From NCBI GenBank assembly GCA_030848705.1, contig CM061241.1:80609178-80673177 (forward strand): DNA of 64,000 nt, written 5' to 3'. This stretch comes from Heracleum sosnowskyi (lineage: Eukaryota; Streptophyta; Magnoliopsida; Apiales; Apiaceae). This document shows, in pieces, positions 9,504 to 21,226 of this stretch. Positions within the stretch are counted from its first letter, which is position 1; each line of letters opens with the position of its first letter. The notes beneath the pieces are model-generated. The model did no database searches, was not told the origin of the DNA, and worked only from the letters and a program-made list of their open reading frames with translations. The position numbers and the translations under genes are program-made.

Positions 9504-10879
9504 TGTTAGGTCCTGATAAATTTGTAGAAGGGGGGTTGAATACAAACTATACCGTTTTATCAAAATTTGCTCTTTGAATAATTTAACAATAAGAACAAAT
9601 TAATGCGGAATATAAATGAAACAAGATTGAAGTTAAATATAACTAATATTAAACTTGAAGGGTGTTGCAAATACAATATGGATTACAAAGTATTTATCTC
9701 AAACTAATTAATACAAATTTAGAATAAATTCAACATGAACTTTTCTAATATTTGTAATAAAAAGATCGAATGCTAAAAGCAAGTTCGAGATAAATTCTAG
9801 GGATAAAAATCCGCTAGATGATCAAAGCAATACAAGTAATCAACTTCTAGTGGTTTGGATTTAACAATACAAACTAGAATTAATTGCTTGAGAAGAAATA
9901 AGATTAAATGCTTCAACTGTTCTTCAGAGAAATAAATGTCTGCCTCTTTTTGTTTGATAATGCAATCTCATCTTCTTTCATTTCTGGCCCCGGGTTAATA
10001 CAATGCATTTACCTTGTATGACCTGACAAATGTCTTGTATGACCTCAGAAACAAATTCGGTATGACCTGCATAGTACATTCGGTAGAACCTCAAAAGAAA
10101 CGTGTATGACCTGAACTTATAAAGTGAAAAGTAACTAGTATGACCTCTTAAATATTCGGTATGACCTGCCAAATATAAAGCAAGGTCATACAAAGTATTT
10201 TAGGTCATATCGAGTTTTGAATTCTAATAAAACAGGTCATACTAGTTTTATTTCAGAAAATCCTTTTAATTTAAATAGTTAGATTAAATTATAGATTAAA
10301 TTAATTCTCTTAAAAGAATCAAGTTAATAAATAATTTAAACTACTAACTTAATTAATTTAATAAATAAATTAATTCTGATAGAATTAATTTATTAATTAA
10401 ATTAAATTAATAAATCAAAGAAGATAACTCAAAAACTTTGCATTCTTCAATCTTCTGAAAACCACTGAATATTGATGATTTAATTCCACTGATGATGTCG
10501 TCATTCGATGCACTGTCTGGTTTCATGAATAACTGACTTCAATGATAATTCTTCATCTTTAAAACATTTAAAGTTGTGGCTTCTTATCTTTAGCTTTGAC
10601 AAAACTCTGTATCCTGTATTCTCCGTCACCACTGGAAATCTCTGTCACTGTAGTAAATCCACTTCCTTGAATACTTCACTGAGGCTTGAACAATAAAATT
10701 GAACTTCTTTCAATGTAGAATAACTTCAAGTCTGTAGATGACTTTAATTCTCAATTCTCTTGACAGATAAAACTATCTGAGATTCCTGTGACATATTAAC
10801 TTATTATTTACTTATTACATACTTGTTTAAATTAAGTTGTTTCCTCGGAATATTAATAGGCGTAAACATATGCCTTTCA
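9504..10879 (-). repeat. 5' LTR of Sirevirus-like copia element
   Basis: 1,376-bp LTR, the right copy on the plus strand and the 5' copy for this minus-strand element. Its minus-strand start is TGAAAGGCATATG and its end is CCTAACA. It matches 1329-2694 along its whole length with few differences, including an insertion of about a dozen bases near 10275-10290. It contains an array of GTATGACCT motifs at about 10014-10240. Confidence 0.95.
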
Positions 10880-10884
10880 GCTGT
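10880..10884. repeat. Right target-site duplication GCTGT
   Basis: This is the second copy of the 5-bp duplication bounding the copia element 1329-10879; see the left copy at 1324-1328. Confidence 0.95.
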
Positions 10885-12184
10885 AGAACTGGGGCAGTTT
10901 GATTTGGATTACAAACCAAGGACATCTATCAAGGGTCAAGTGTTGGCAGATTTCATACTTGAGTTTTATCCTGAGCTTGAAGGAGGTGCAATGGCAATGG
11001 TTCCTTTTCAACCTTTGCCACAGTCAGACGTCGCAGAACCTGAGGAATCTGGAGGATGGTGGACTCTGAGTGTAGATGGAGCGGTCAATAATGAGGGTGC
11101 CGGTGCAGGCATAGTCTTAATAAGTCCTGAGGGACATATGCTTATGAGTGCTATCAATTTTGCATTTCGGGCAACAAACAATGATGCGGAGTATGAGGCA
11201 TTGCTTGGAGGTTTGAGGCTTGCTTTAGAAATGAGTGTTGAAAATTTGTTGATACGTAGTGACTCTATGATTGTAGTGTATCAAGTGAATGGGGGTTTTC
11301 AAGCCCGAGGTCCGAGGACAGAGTTGTACATGAGGAGTGTTTTGCATCTTATGTCTAGGTTCACTGAAGTAAAGTTGGTAAAAATCCCACGGGGAGAAAA
11401 TGAGCAGGCTGATGCATTGGCAAAATGGGGGTCGCAAAAGGATATGAGTTTGTTGGGCGTCATCCCTTTGGAAGTGTTACAGGAGCCTAGTGTTAGGGAA
11501 GTTGATGTAATGCAGGTAGAGGAGGATGAGCAGGTGACATGGATGACACCCATATGGAGGTACATCAAGGAGGGTTGGTTGCCAGAAAATATAATAGGGG
11601 CAAGAAAACTCAGGTATAAGGCAGCGAGGTATGTGGAGTACGATGGGGTGTTATATAAAAGGGGTTTTAACCAACCACTGCTGAAATGTATTGATGGTGC
11701 GGAATGCGACTACATCCTTAGGGAAGTTCATGAAGGGATTTGTGGCAATCACTCGGGGGGTGGATCTTTGGCATTGAAAATTTTGAAGCAGGGATATTAT
11801 TGGCCTACCATGAAGAAGGATGCTTATGAATTTTCTCGGGCATGTGACAAGTGTCAGAAATTTGCTAACTATACTCACAGCCCTGCTGCATCTCTAACAC
11901 CTTTAATGAGTCCATGGACATTCGCTATGTGGGGAATTGATTTGATTGGAGAACTTCCGACAGCTAAGGGGGGAGTGAAGTATGCGGTGGTAGCTGTGGA
12001 TTATTTTACCAAGTGGGCGGAAGCTGCCCCATTGGCTACCATAACAGCAAAGAAACTAAGGGATTTTGTTTTTAACTCTATTGTGTGCAGGTTTGGAGTT
12101 TCTTACAAGTTGATATCTGACAATGGGAAGCAATTTGATAGCAAGGAGTTAAGGGGTCTCTGTGAGGAGTTGCACATCAAGTAG
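10885..12184 (+). pseudogene. Ty3/gypsy (Tat-type) pol, second RNase H and integrase part
   Basis: This continues the gypsy pol after the nested copia element. It opens with a linker (ELGQFDLDYKPR), then a second RNase H (WTLSVDGAVNNEGAGAG, NNDAEYEALLGGLRLA, ENEQADALAKWGS). That is the archaeal-type extra RNase H known from the plant Tat lineage (Ogre/Retand relatives). The integrase follows: zinc-binding HHCC region (VHEGICGNHSGG ... CDKCQKFA), then core aspartates in GIDLIGELP and LISDNGKQF. A TAG stop at 12182-12184 falls where the family usually has Gln before VTITPHY. The catalytic glutamate region and C-terminus are missing. ATG-based ORF finding would start this piece inside the copia LTR at 10823, which is an artefact. 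Confidence 0.92.
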
Positions 12185-12500
12185 GTGACCATAACCCCGC
12201 ACTACTTGTATCATAACTCATAGTTACTTTGAACAATTCAAATACATCAACTCGATATACCAGCCCCAAGGCCTTTAGCTCAGTGGGTATAGATCATTTT
12301 GGAGGGTGTACGTAAACTACCCCCAAGTGTAGAAGTATTTCAAATAGTCTTCCCTTACAGGGGCATCTCACGAAGAGGGTTAAATTTATGAGTGACGATG
12401 TCACAAATATTGTCACCCTTATAGGGGCATCTCACGTAGAGGATTAATTTCAAGAATGACGTTGTCACAGTTTATTATCCAAGCAACGCCCTGGAGCCCT
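12185..12500 (+). repeat. Gypsy remnant and 64-bp duplicated non-coding unit
   Basis: Past the stop at 12184 a short stretch still resembles integrase (VTITPHY) and then becomes non-coding. At 12352 and 12416 a unit beginning CCCTTA(C/T)AGGGGCATCTCACG is repeated about twice with a 64-bp period and several differences. Its origin is unknown. Confidence 0.45.
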
Positions 12501-13679
12501 TCGACCAAAAAATTCCTTAGAGATCGGAGAACATGTATATATGAAGATCGACGAAGATAATGTTCTGAAGACGCAGATCTCAAGGCATCTCAAGGCATAC
12601 TGCGAGTATTATTCGTTCCGAATCTTGAATGTTGGCAAAATGAATCAGAGTGGTAGGTTCATCCATGCATAAGGAGATTTTTGTGGAGATTGGTAGGATG
12701 CATCACATAATTAAGACCATAAGGTGTCAATAAACACATATTTCTCCGGACCTGCTCTGCACACAATTGTATACATGCAAAATTCTATTCAACAAAAATA
12801 ATAACAATGTTAGTGTTACCTCACATTCTGACTAGCCTATTATTATCCAATAATTTCACAAAGAACCTTGTGCATCCTTTCAAGGAAAGACACACAGCAG
12901 ATACAACGCGAGTAAAATATTAAAAAAATGCATTCGAATTAATGAAAATAAGAATTCATAAACATTATCTATTTCATTTACACATGTATTAGTCAATAAT
13001 AAGTAGAACAATTATTCACTCAAAGTATACATAAATCCCTATATTTTACAAAGATAATTGCATACATATGCATGATATTCTTGCAAATATTAAAAAAAAA
13101 AATCATTATCAGGATCTGCTATTTTTGATTACTCACGTATGTAGTTACATACATGAACACAAGTAAAGAGAGCAGAGCAATGTACTAAAATGATTTCAAA
13201 GAATTCATTTACGTCACATGCATAGACAGAGCTTCTTATTATTTCACCAAACTAAATAGGCCAGAAATGTGCGAATAAATAAACACACCACAACTTTGAA
13301 ACATCACGGTAGTGACCACTATCAAAAATTATTTAACTTTCTTTATAGGTGGGTTATAATAAAAATTATCATATCCTATATATAATTATTATAAGGGAGT
13401 TTTTGTGGCTTGGTCCGGATATAATAATTATTTAAGAATTAGTGTTATTAAATAATGGGTTCAAGGTACTCATCCAACATTTCCAAAAGTTAAAAATTAG
13501 TAGACGACTTATATTTACTTTAGTAACATTTTAAGAAATAAACAACAAATTGATAAATAAATAAAATTTGATAAATATATAAATAATTAATAAAGCTTCA
13601 TGTACATGTCACGGATGTAAAGCTAGTATACACAAATAATAGCATAAAATAAAAGATAATGATAACCACACCAACAACA

Positions 13680-13714
<35 letters not shown>

Positions 13715-15560
13715 TAATAACTAGACACACGCTTTGTACCACATCTAAAAATAATACCATGCCTGATGCACTTGAGTGAATGCTAGTGGGATGCAAAATT
13801 TAATTGAATAATATAACAAAGACATTATTTTCAATTAAAAATAAATTGCAACAGACTAATGATATAAATTTTAAAACTCAAAGGACATCCCATGCCAAAC
13901 TAATTATATACTTATTTACTATTTGGAAGAGAACTAGAGTAAGTATAAATTATTCAATTAAACTAGTAATATACATATATTTGTACATAAGGCAAGTTAT
14001 ATAAGCAAAATACCAATAAAGAAGGTAACTAATAAATTCCACCATGTAGAGATACTAAAAGGAGCACGGGATATGTATATGCAGACATAACAACAATTTG
14101 CAAAACTAGAAATTAAAATAAAATGAAATGAACAACTTAGCTTTGAGGATTTGGCAGACGAATTTGTATATCATGCGTTCCACCACTTATGGTCATCCAT
14201 GTGTATCATAGCTCTGTCTACTCTTATAGCCATGCAAAGAGTTCTGTAATAAGTTTCTTCACAATTTCACATATAGTTCTGTCACTATTTTACAACTTCA
14301 GTCGCCTTGATCCCTTTTTACAAACTCATCTGTCTTTTTTTTTTATTCTTCCCTATGAACTTCCTGTATATCGCATCTATTCCCACAGCCGCATCTCCAC
14401 TTTCTTCTAGGCTTTTTGTGTCTTTGATTCAGGTACGAAGATGCTTCTGACAAAACATTGCAAGCAAGCAGACATCACAAGTTGTCTTCATGCGTGTGCT
14501 GTGAATTCTTTTGTCATGTAAATATCATGTCTTTCTATAAGCTTCTTCATCTAAGCACTTCTACATTAACTGCTGCTTGGAAACAATATTGTATTCTGGC
14601 ATGTTTCTTTTACTTAAACTGTGCAAAGAGCCAAGCTTCCTTCTTCTTTGGTCAGTGGTCACTTGTTTAAGTAACAAATTTTTCACCTGCTATATTCATC
14701 AACTGCTGTTTGTTCCACCTTCACACCATGGAGATATCTTTCAATTAACTGTCTCTCGATTCTCATGATCACAAGTATGATTCTTTATTCCTTAGCTTGC
14801 TTCCATAACATGCTGGTGTTTTTTGTTTTAATCCTCACGGGCTCCGATGTTCCCTTGATCTTTCTTGTAACTAGTAGTAAGTTGTGCTTATTTGTCATTG
14901 TCCATGTGATATATTAATGTAATCTCCCAGAAGACCAAAAGAAATTCTTTTTGCCTCTTCTTACTGTTTCATTCTCCTGGATTTGTAAACACTTAAAACC
15001 TTTGCTGACTATTATGCATGACAAATATATGCATTTATAAAATTAAAGAATAAAACAAAATAAAATTAAAACTTAGCTCAGTGTGTTTTTGTCCAGATGG
15101 CTCTGCAGATTGAATATTGCACTACAGTCGAGCTCCACCCCTTTGTGTTAATCCATGTGCTTGTCAATTCTCTTACCTGTGCTATCATGATTTCACCAAT
15201 TTTCCTTTCCGCACATAGTCTTTGATTATCCATGATATGTCAATTGACGTCTTTCACACAACAACAAGTCTGGCTGCTGATGCTGCTGCGATTTTCATAC
15301 TTGCATCTTTGTTCAACTCCATGATGTTTAGTCTCATCAAGCACATCACTTCACTGCATCCGCTTCTGTATAAACATGGATGTTCTTGCCGTTTTGTCAC
15401 CAATTGTCCGCTGATCTTGTCCACATCACCACTCTAACGTTAATGATTGCCTCACTCTCCTGGTTTTATGTACAACAAGGTGAATCATCGCAGCTTCTTT
15501 CAGTTCTGCGTCCTTATGATCTTGACACTGTCCTGTTGCTTCATCATCATCTCTTTTCTG
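12501..15560. other. Non-coding stretch, no gene recognised
   Basis: AT-rich DNA with no frame that resembles a known protein. Only short open frames are present and their composition looks random. It includes an ATA/AAT microsatellite at 13680-13711. Confidence 0.5.
13680..13711. repeat. (AAT)n microsatellite
   Basis: About ten uninterrupted AAT/ATA trinucleotide units. Confidence 0.95.
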
Positions 15561-15579
15561 TTTGTACATGTCTATGAAA

Positions 15580-16071
15580 TTATATGACATTGTCCTGGCT
15601 AGCAGAAGACTTGGGCAGGCTCTCCAAGTACACGTCTGGTATCTCCATCTCAAACAGCACACAAGTATTGATTTCCACAGCAGCCTCAAAGATTTTAATA
15701 GTGCATTCCCTAAACTGTTGCAATCTCTTCCGTGTATTGTTAGACAGACCTCTAGGCGGGACTTTTGGAAATGGTAACCACCATTTCTCTTCCAGCCTAA
15801 TTGAACATCTCACATAGAAGCCATTCCATCTCTCGAAGCCACATGGACTTCTTTTGTGGTGCTAGTGGCTCCAACCTCCATAGCTCCCCAAACACAGTTG
15901 CAGAGAGATAATTTGTAATGGCATTTGAGATGGTAAGTGCAGTACCAGCTCCCTTTCCTCCCCCGAACATATCTTCTCCAAGAAGTAGCTTAGCAAACCG
16001 TTATCAGAAAGTGTAATCCCACTTTCAGATTCACTAACATCAGCGCTAAGAGTGTAGAGTGTAGCCATCAC
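15580..16071 (-). pseudogene. RopGEF (PRONE domain) gene fragment
   Basis: The minus strand encodes two blocks of the PRONE domain, the catalytic module of plant ROP GTPase exchange factors. The first (about 15970-15820) reads RFAKLLLGEDM, GGGKGAGTALTISNAIT and LSATVFGELWRLEPLAPQKK, then WLREMEWLLC. The second (about 15800-15585) reads EKWWLPFPKVPPRGLS and EMEIPDVYLESLPKS. An intact PRONE domain has about 75 residues between these blocks, which are missing here. The parts are in different frames with stops between, and flanking exons are absent. It is a broken fragment, probably a translocated or captured piece of a host gene. It has the same orientation as the LTR/PBS at 16893-17754. Confidence 0.8.
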
Positions 16072-16892
16072 TCCGTCGTCTAATCTTCACGTAGCCTCTA
16101 TCCTTGTTGACCCTCTCTGATATGCTTTATTGATGTGCTACATGCATAATTATGAGTTACCACCGTTTATACCCACGACCGTCTCCTTTTGATACCCAGC
16201 TTCGTTTATATATAGGTCAACGATGTAACCTTAATGATACTGTTTATTCTACTACATGCTAGAATAACAACTTAATACGGGGGTGTACAAGTAATGATAT
16301 CAAATAATACATGTCTAACAGCATCGTCACAATTTCATTCTATTGGACACGGACCTAGATAACTTCAACAAGCATTAAATTTTAATTTAATCAAAAATTA
16401 TCCCCGAGTATTCTACTTAATATGCACGTATAACAATCAATCTAAACATGATTATTAAACATGTGAAAGAATAAAAAAAATTAACAAGTCAGTGATCGTG
16501 TAACGAATCAATTGCCTACATAACAAATTAACAGCATACTCAATAAATAATGAAAAGAATCAGTTAGTGAAAATAATATACCGATTTGAGTCAATTAAAA
16601 TACTCTTCTGATGCATAATATGATAATTCATAAAATTTTGAAAGCTAAAGTAAATTCATAAACTTATCTTTCAAATATGACAATTTGGACTTTTGAGGTG
16701 TTCTCCGATTTGTTTTTTATTCAATCCATGGCTTCCACCAAAACCTTCATGTTATCCATACTTCATAAGTTCATATCACGCGACTCCTCATGGATAGGCT
16801 CTGGTACTTGATGGTTTATTTTTCCCAATTCGCAGCCATCATCAGTCGTGTAATGGGAGATATTTGTTTGTCCTCCACAAACAATAAGTAAT

Positions 16893-16910
16893 CCCCTCCT
16901 TCTAGCGCCA
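16893..16910 (-). other. Putative PBS next to orphan LTR
   Basis: Minus-strand TGGCGCTAGAAGGAGGGG lies 3 nt inside the end of the LTR at 16914, where a PBS should be. It has the TGG start expected for pairing with a tRNA CCA end. The tRNA was not assigned. Confidence 0.6.
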
Positions 16911-16913
16911 ATT

Positions 16914-17754
16914 TGTTAACGGAGGAATTTGGTGATAACAAAATTCGGAGGTTTGTTGCTGGAATTGAGAGATGGGTGGATGATTTTAGGGTTTTTTGGT
17001 GGCTGAGATTGTAAGGATGGGGTGTTGGTGGAGATCTCCGCTTCTTCCCCTTACAATGTGCCTACGTACCCCGCCTCACGTAGTTCTTGGAGAACAAGAA
17101 ACCTTATGGGTTTGGGTTGCGCTTACTAAGCCCAACACCCATAAAGTTAGGTCGGTGCTACCAACCCATGACAAGTGCAAAAGCCCACTTAGGAGAGCCC
17201 GTACGATGAAACCTAGCCCAATGACCCCAAGGCTCAACTACGACTATGACTTCACGGATACAACATTAGCCCTAACCATTGGAGCTAACATCAACCGCTA
17301 CCAACTATTACATCAGTCATTAGTTGCAGGGAAAAATCATGAATTACTCCAAATGCACGAGCGGATCCTTACCCCCCGATGAGGATAACCCACCAGACTA
17401 CAGAGAAAGTTCTCCAAAGTTAATGTCACGCATGGTGTATCATAATCCTCCTAGGATAACTTGCTAGAATACATGACTAGACCCCAATAGCGTATCGACA
17501 AGTTTAATTACCCATGATCCCCCAATAAGGATAACTTATTGGAATACAGAATCGGGCCTTCGACATATAAATTGATGATTCACTGATGAGGCTAACTCAC
17601 CAGAATGCAGAACCAAGTTCTTTAATAATAAGTCTTCAGTAAATCTTCATTCTTTATACTGATGGTGCATCCAAAATGGGTATCAGTTCCCAAAATATCC
17701 GGACATTAGAGTTGTCAAACTCATTCTTTCCTTAGTCAAATTTTGGGTATAACA
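16914..17754 (-). repeat. Orphan gypsy-type LTR
   Basis: An 841-bp segment starts TGTTAACGGAGG and ends GGGTATAACA, with matching TGTTA/TAACA termini. With the PBS on its left it would be the 5' LTR of a minus-strand element. No partner LTR or pol on that strand was found in the window. It contains three to four degenerate units near 17378, 17443, 17520 and 17580 with a GATGAGGATAACCCACCAGA-like core. The frame at 16996-17382 within it does not resemble a protein. Confidence 0.6.
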
Positions 17755-19388
17755 AGTATGTACTTGATATCCTTATTATATTAAACTCTTTTATATAATA
17801 AGCATAATAGGAATCTTATCCAAAATTTTGACCGTGACAACCAAAATCGTTTGATCAAATATTAAAAAAGTGTATTTTATTTATAATAGGATTATATTTA
17901 AATTCTAAAAAGTGTATTTTAATAATTTAAACCAAATATACCAAATATAAATAAGTTTTCTATATTGAATATAATTCCCCATGTAAAAAATTCGTGACTT
18001 TCTTTTATCTTCCATGGACAGTTCCAGTTAGATAAAAATTGTTAAACCATCTTTTAATTAAAAATAATTTAATTATCTTCACGTGGGGTGTAAAATCGTC
18101 AAAATCTGATTTTTAAAACACAAGATAAAGCCCAAATCAGTAAAGTGAATATTTAAATTCTAATAATGATTATTATGTCATCATTATTTTAACGCCAATT
18201 TAATTATTTTTTTCTAACTATTTTAAATTTAGAAATCTATGTTCAAAAATTAAAATCAATCTAAGAAAAAATCAAATCAACAAAGAATATAATAATACGA
18301 GGATAAAATTTTATAAAATCGTGCATATTTTTTATCCTATTTTATTAAGTTATAGATCATAACTAATCAAATATTATTTATTATTAAATAATAAATTATA
18401 CGCAAATGGTGATTTTGTTTTATAAGCACTTATAGAGACCAAATTTCATTGTTAGCAGGACTATATTCATATTAAAAAACCGTATTTTGAAATTGTAGAC
18501 TCAACTACAGAACATGCCTAACTTTTTTAACCTATATACATTGTAAATTATTAAATTCGAAACTTTAAAAGTTTGTTAATAAATTAGTATAGTACTTTTC
18601 TGAAAAATCGTACTTTACAAAAAATATTATCAAATAACCTATGTCTAAATCGTACTTTACAAAAAATATTATCAAATAACCTATGTCTGAAAGAAAAAAA
18701 ATGGAAAAAATTCTTTTTTTTTTCAAAAAACACCTGTAAATTTTAATATGTTGTTGGTAGATTCAAATCTTAGATCATTCTACATGATAATTTTACTGTT
18801 ATATGTAACGTTTCTCAACAATTTAATTTGAAAGATCCAACGATTATGGATTGAGTGATCAAACAAATCGACCACACTTATAAGAAAGATTTCATTATTT
18901 AGTCTTTAATATAATAACATAGATATTTACGGGATATACTATAAAAAAATGAATTTTATACAGAATTTTGATCGTCACGGTATACTACTTTAAAAGAAGA
19001 ACTATTACAAAAAAAAAAATATTTTAATTGATAATTTATTTTCTCAAAAGTTCAAAGTTCCCGCATCAATGCATCATTAACATATTACAAAAAAGAGTAT
19101 ATTATATTTTAGCAATAAATATTTAAAAAAATTAAAAATTATAAATATTATAAATATTAAGAAAAATTAATGATGTTATCGTGGTAGTTTGGTCCTAAAT
19201 ACCGCCAAAACATTCTCAACCGTTAGATCCAATACTTTTAAAAATAGATGATCAAGATTATATCATATAAAAAGAAATTATTATCTAAAAATGATATAAG
19301 TTAAAAGATATTATATTAGGATTGGATTTTCCAAAAAGTTAAAACATAAAAATAGTTGTAATTAAATAAGGAAACCCATTTATAACCA
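17755..19388. other. AT-rich intergenic stretch, no gene seen
   Basis: Very AT-rich with no coding signal. The only structured feature recognised is the 42-bp tandem duplication at 18605-18688. Confidence 0.6.
18605..18688. repeat. Perfect 42-bp tandem duplication
   Basis: Two adjacent identical 42-bp copies start AAATCGTACTTTAC at 18605 and 18647. No divergence is visible, so the duplication is recent. Confidence 0.93.
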
Positions 19389-19747
19389 TGAAAGGCATAT
19401 GTATAGGCCTATTTGTAAACACCGAGGATTCTACTCAACTTTAATTAAGATGTAAAAAGTAAATAATAAAATATCAGATGTCACAGGAATCTTAGAAGAT
19501 TATATATGTCAAGAGAATGAAGATTAAAGTCATCTACAGTCTTGAAGTAAGTCTACATTGGAAGAAGTTCAATTTATTGATCAAACCCTGGTGAAGGTAT
19601 CTTTGAGGTTTTTGAGAGATACAACAAATTAATCAATGAAAAAGTGACAGAGATTTCAGAAGTGTGACGAGAAAAAGTACAGGTTACAGTCCTTTGTTTA
19701 AATAGAAGGAGAAAAGAATCACAGGTTAAAGTCAAGGATGAAGATCT
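19389..19747 (+). repeat. Truncated LTR of the 1329-10879 copia family
   Basis: It starts TGAAAGGCATATGT and follows the minus-strand sequence of the 1.37-kb LTR with many substitutions and indels (shared blocks include TGTCACAGGAATCT and GTGACAGAGATTTC). Homology ends near 19747, where pol linker sequence begins. Confidence 0.8.
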
Positions 19748-21223
19748 AAACTCTGTTGACGTAAACTCTGATGAAGCCAATCCAACAAACTCTGTTGACG
19801 CATACTCTGAACCTCTACTGGTAAACACTGAGGAAGTTTCTCTGACAGAACAGAATAGAGAACCAGTTGAGGGGGAGCAAGAAGATACTTCTGGAACATC
19901 TCAACATGATGACTCACATTCTGGAAGTGAGTCAGCTGAAGAATCTGAAACAAACTCTGGCTCATACTCTGAAAGTTCAAAAACTGAGCAGTCCAATTCT
20001 GGGGGAGCCTCAGAGAATACAGATGGTCATCAAGAAAATCAGGAAAGCATGGATCAAGGGGGAGGATCTAATAATGGTGAAAGAAGCCACTTACCTACAG
20101 CAAGAAAGTGGACACAGGCTCATACACCTGATCTGATTATTGGAGATCCAAATGCAAGTGTGAAAACACGAAGTGTTACAGCAAATGAATTTCTGTTTCA
20201 TGCATTCATATCTCAAACCGAACCAAAGAAAGTGAATGAAGCTCTTCAAGATGCTAACTGGATAACAGCAATGTAGGAGGAATTGAATGAGTTTGAAAGA
20301 AATGAAGTATGGACACTTGTACCAAGACCCAAGAACAGATCTGTTGTTGGTACAAAGTGGGTTTTCAGGAACAAGACTGACAGTGAGGGAGTAATTACAA
20401 GGAACAAGGCTAGACTTGTGGCAAAAGGATATTCACAGCAAGAACGAATTGACTATGATGAAACCTTTGCTCCAGTTGCAAGGTTGGAAGCCATAAGGAT
20501 TTTTCTAGCATATGCTGCTCACAAAAAGTTTAAAGTCTTTCAGATGGATGTGAAGAGTGCTTTTCTCAATGGGAAACTTGAAGAAGAAGTGTTTGTTGAA
20601 CAACCACCAGGGTTTGTGGACCCTAAGCACCCAGATTATGTCTACAGGCTTGACAAAGCACTTTATGGACTAAAGCAGGCACCTAGAGCATGGTATGAAA
20701 CTCTGGCTCAATTTCTTTTAGAAAGTGGGTTCACTAGAGGTACAATTGATAAAACCTTGTTCTATTTCAACACTAGTAATGATTTGTTTTTAGTTTGCCA
20801 AGCTTATGCAGTCCAGGTACCAAATGAGCATGATGAGAAAGCTTAGTTATTTTCTAGGCTTGCAGGTAAAGCAAACAGATGATGGGATTTTTATCAATCA
20901 AGCAAAATATACCAGAAATCTTCTCAAGAAATTTGGTATGCTTGATAGTTCATTTGCAACAACTCCTATGGCAACGGCAACAAAGCTAGACAAAGACACA
21001 GGAGCTTCAATAGATTTGACAAACTACAGAGGCATGATAAGGTCTCTTCTTTATCTGACTGCAAGTAGACCAGACATCATGTATGCAACCTGTCTTTGTG
21101 CAAGATTTCAAGCTGATCCCAGAGAGCCTCATCTAACAGCTGTGAAGAGGATTTTCAAATATCTCAAAGGAACCATAACCTTGGGTTTGTGGTATCCTAG
21201 AGAATCAGAGTTTAAGCTTGTTG

Positions 21224-21226
21224 GTT
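21224..21226. repeat. CACTA target duplication GTT (left)
   Basis: GTT before the element at 21227 recurs at 22189-22191. Removing the element and one copy restores the RNase H codons for Leu-Val-Gly-Tyr-Ser-Asp. Confidence 0.93.

Larger units (their letters stand above)
1329..10879 (-). mobile_element. Sirevirus-like Ty1/copia element, nested in gypsy
   Basis: This is a 9,551-bp element in reverse orientation, bounded by 5-bp GCTGT duplications. Its LTRs (9504-10879 as 5' LTR, 1329-2694 as 3' LTR) start TG and end CA on the minus strand and differ by scattered substitutions and short indels, so the insertion is not very recent. Order on the minus strand: PBS like initiator tRNA-Met, gag (9403-7532), protease (7553-7116), integrase (7141 to about 5700), and a long extra ORF (5763-2956) before a PPT. 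The extra ORF after pol, the long gag and the large LTRs fit the plant Sirevirus group of Ty1/copia. Reverse transcriptase and RNase H are missing, so the copy cannot transpose alone. Confidence 0.93.

Noticed and set aside
10823..10884. ATG-based extension of the gypsy ORF upstream to 10823
   Set aside because: These codons lie inside the copia LTR. The true pol continues from 1323 across the insertion.
12277..12310. tRNA-like start GCCTTTAGCTCAGTGGGTA with an A-box match
   Set aside because: No B box at the right distance, no matching acceptor stem and no anticodon arm. It is not a tRNA gene and there is too little for a SINE.
14189..15577. Short plus-strand frames between the gypsy remnant and the RopGEF fragment
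   Set aside because: None resembles a protein, and stop-codon density fits non-coding DNA.
16996..17382. 128-codon frame in the orphan LTR
   Set aside because: Composition and context are those of LTR DNA, and no protein similarity was recognised.
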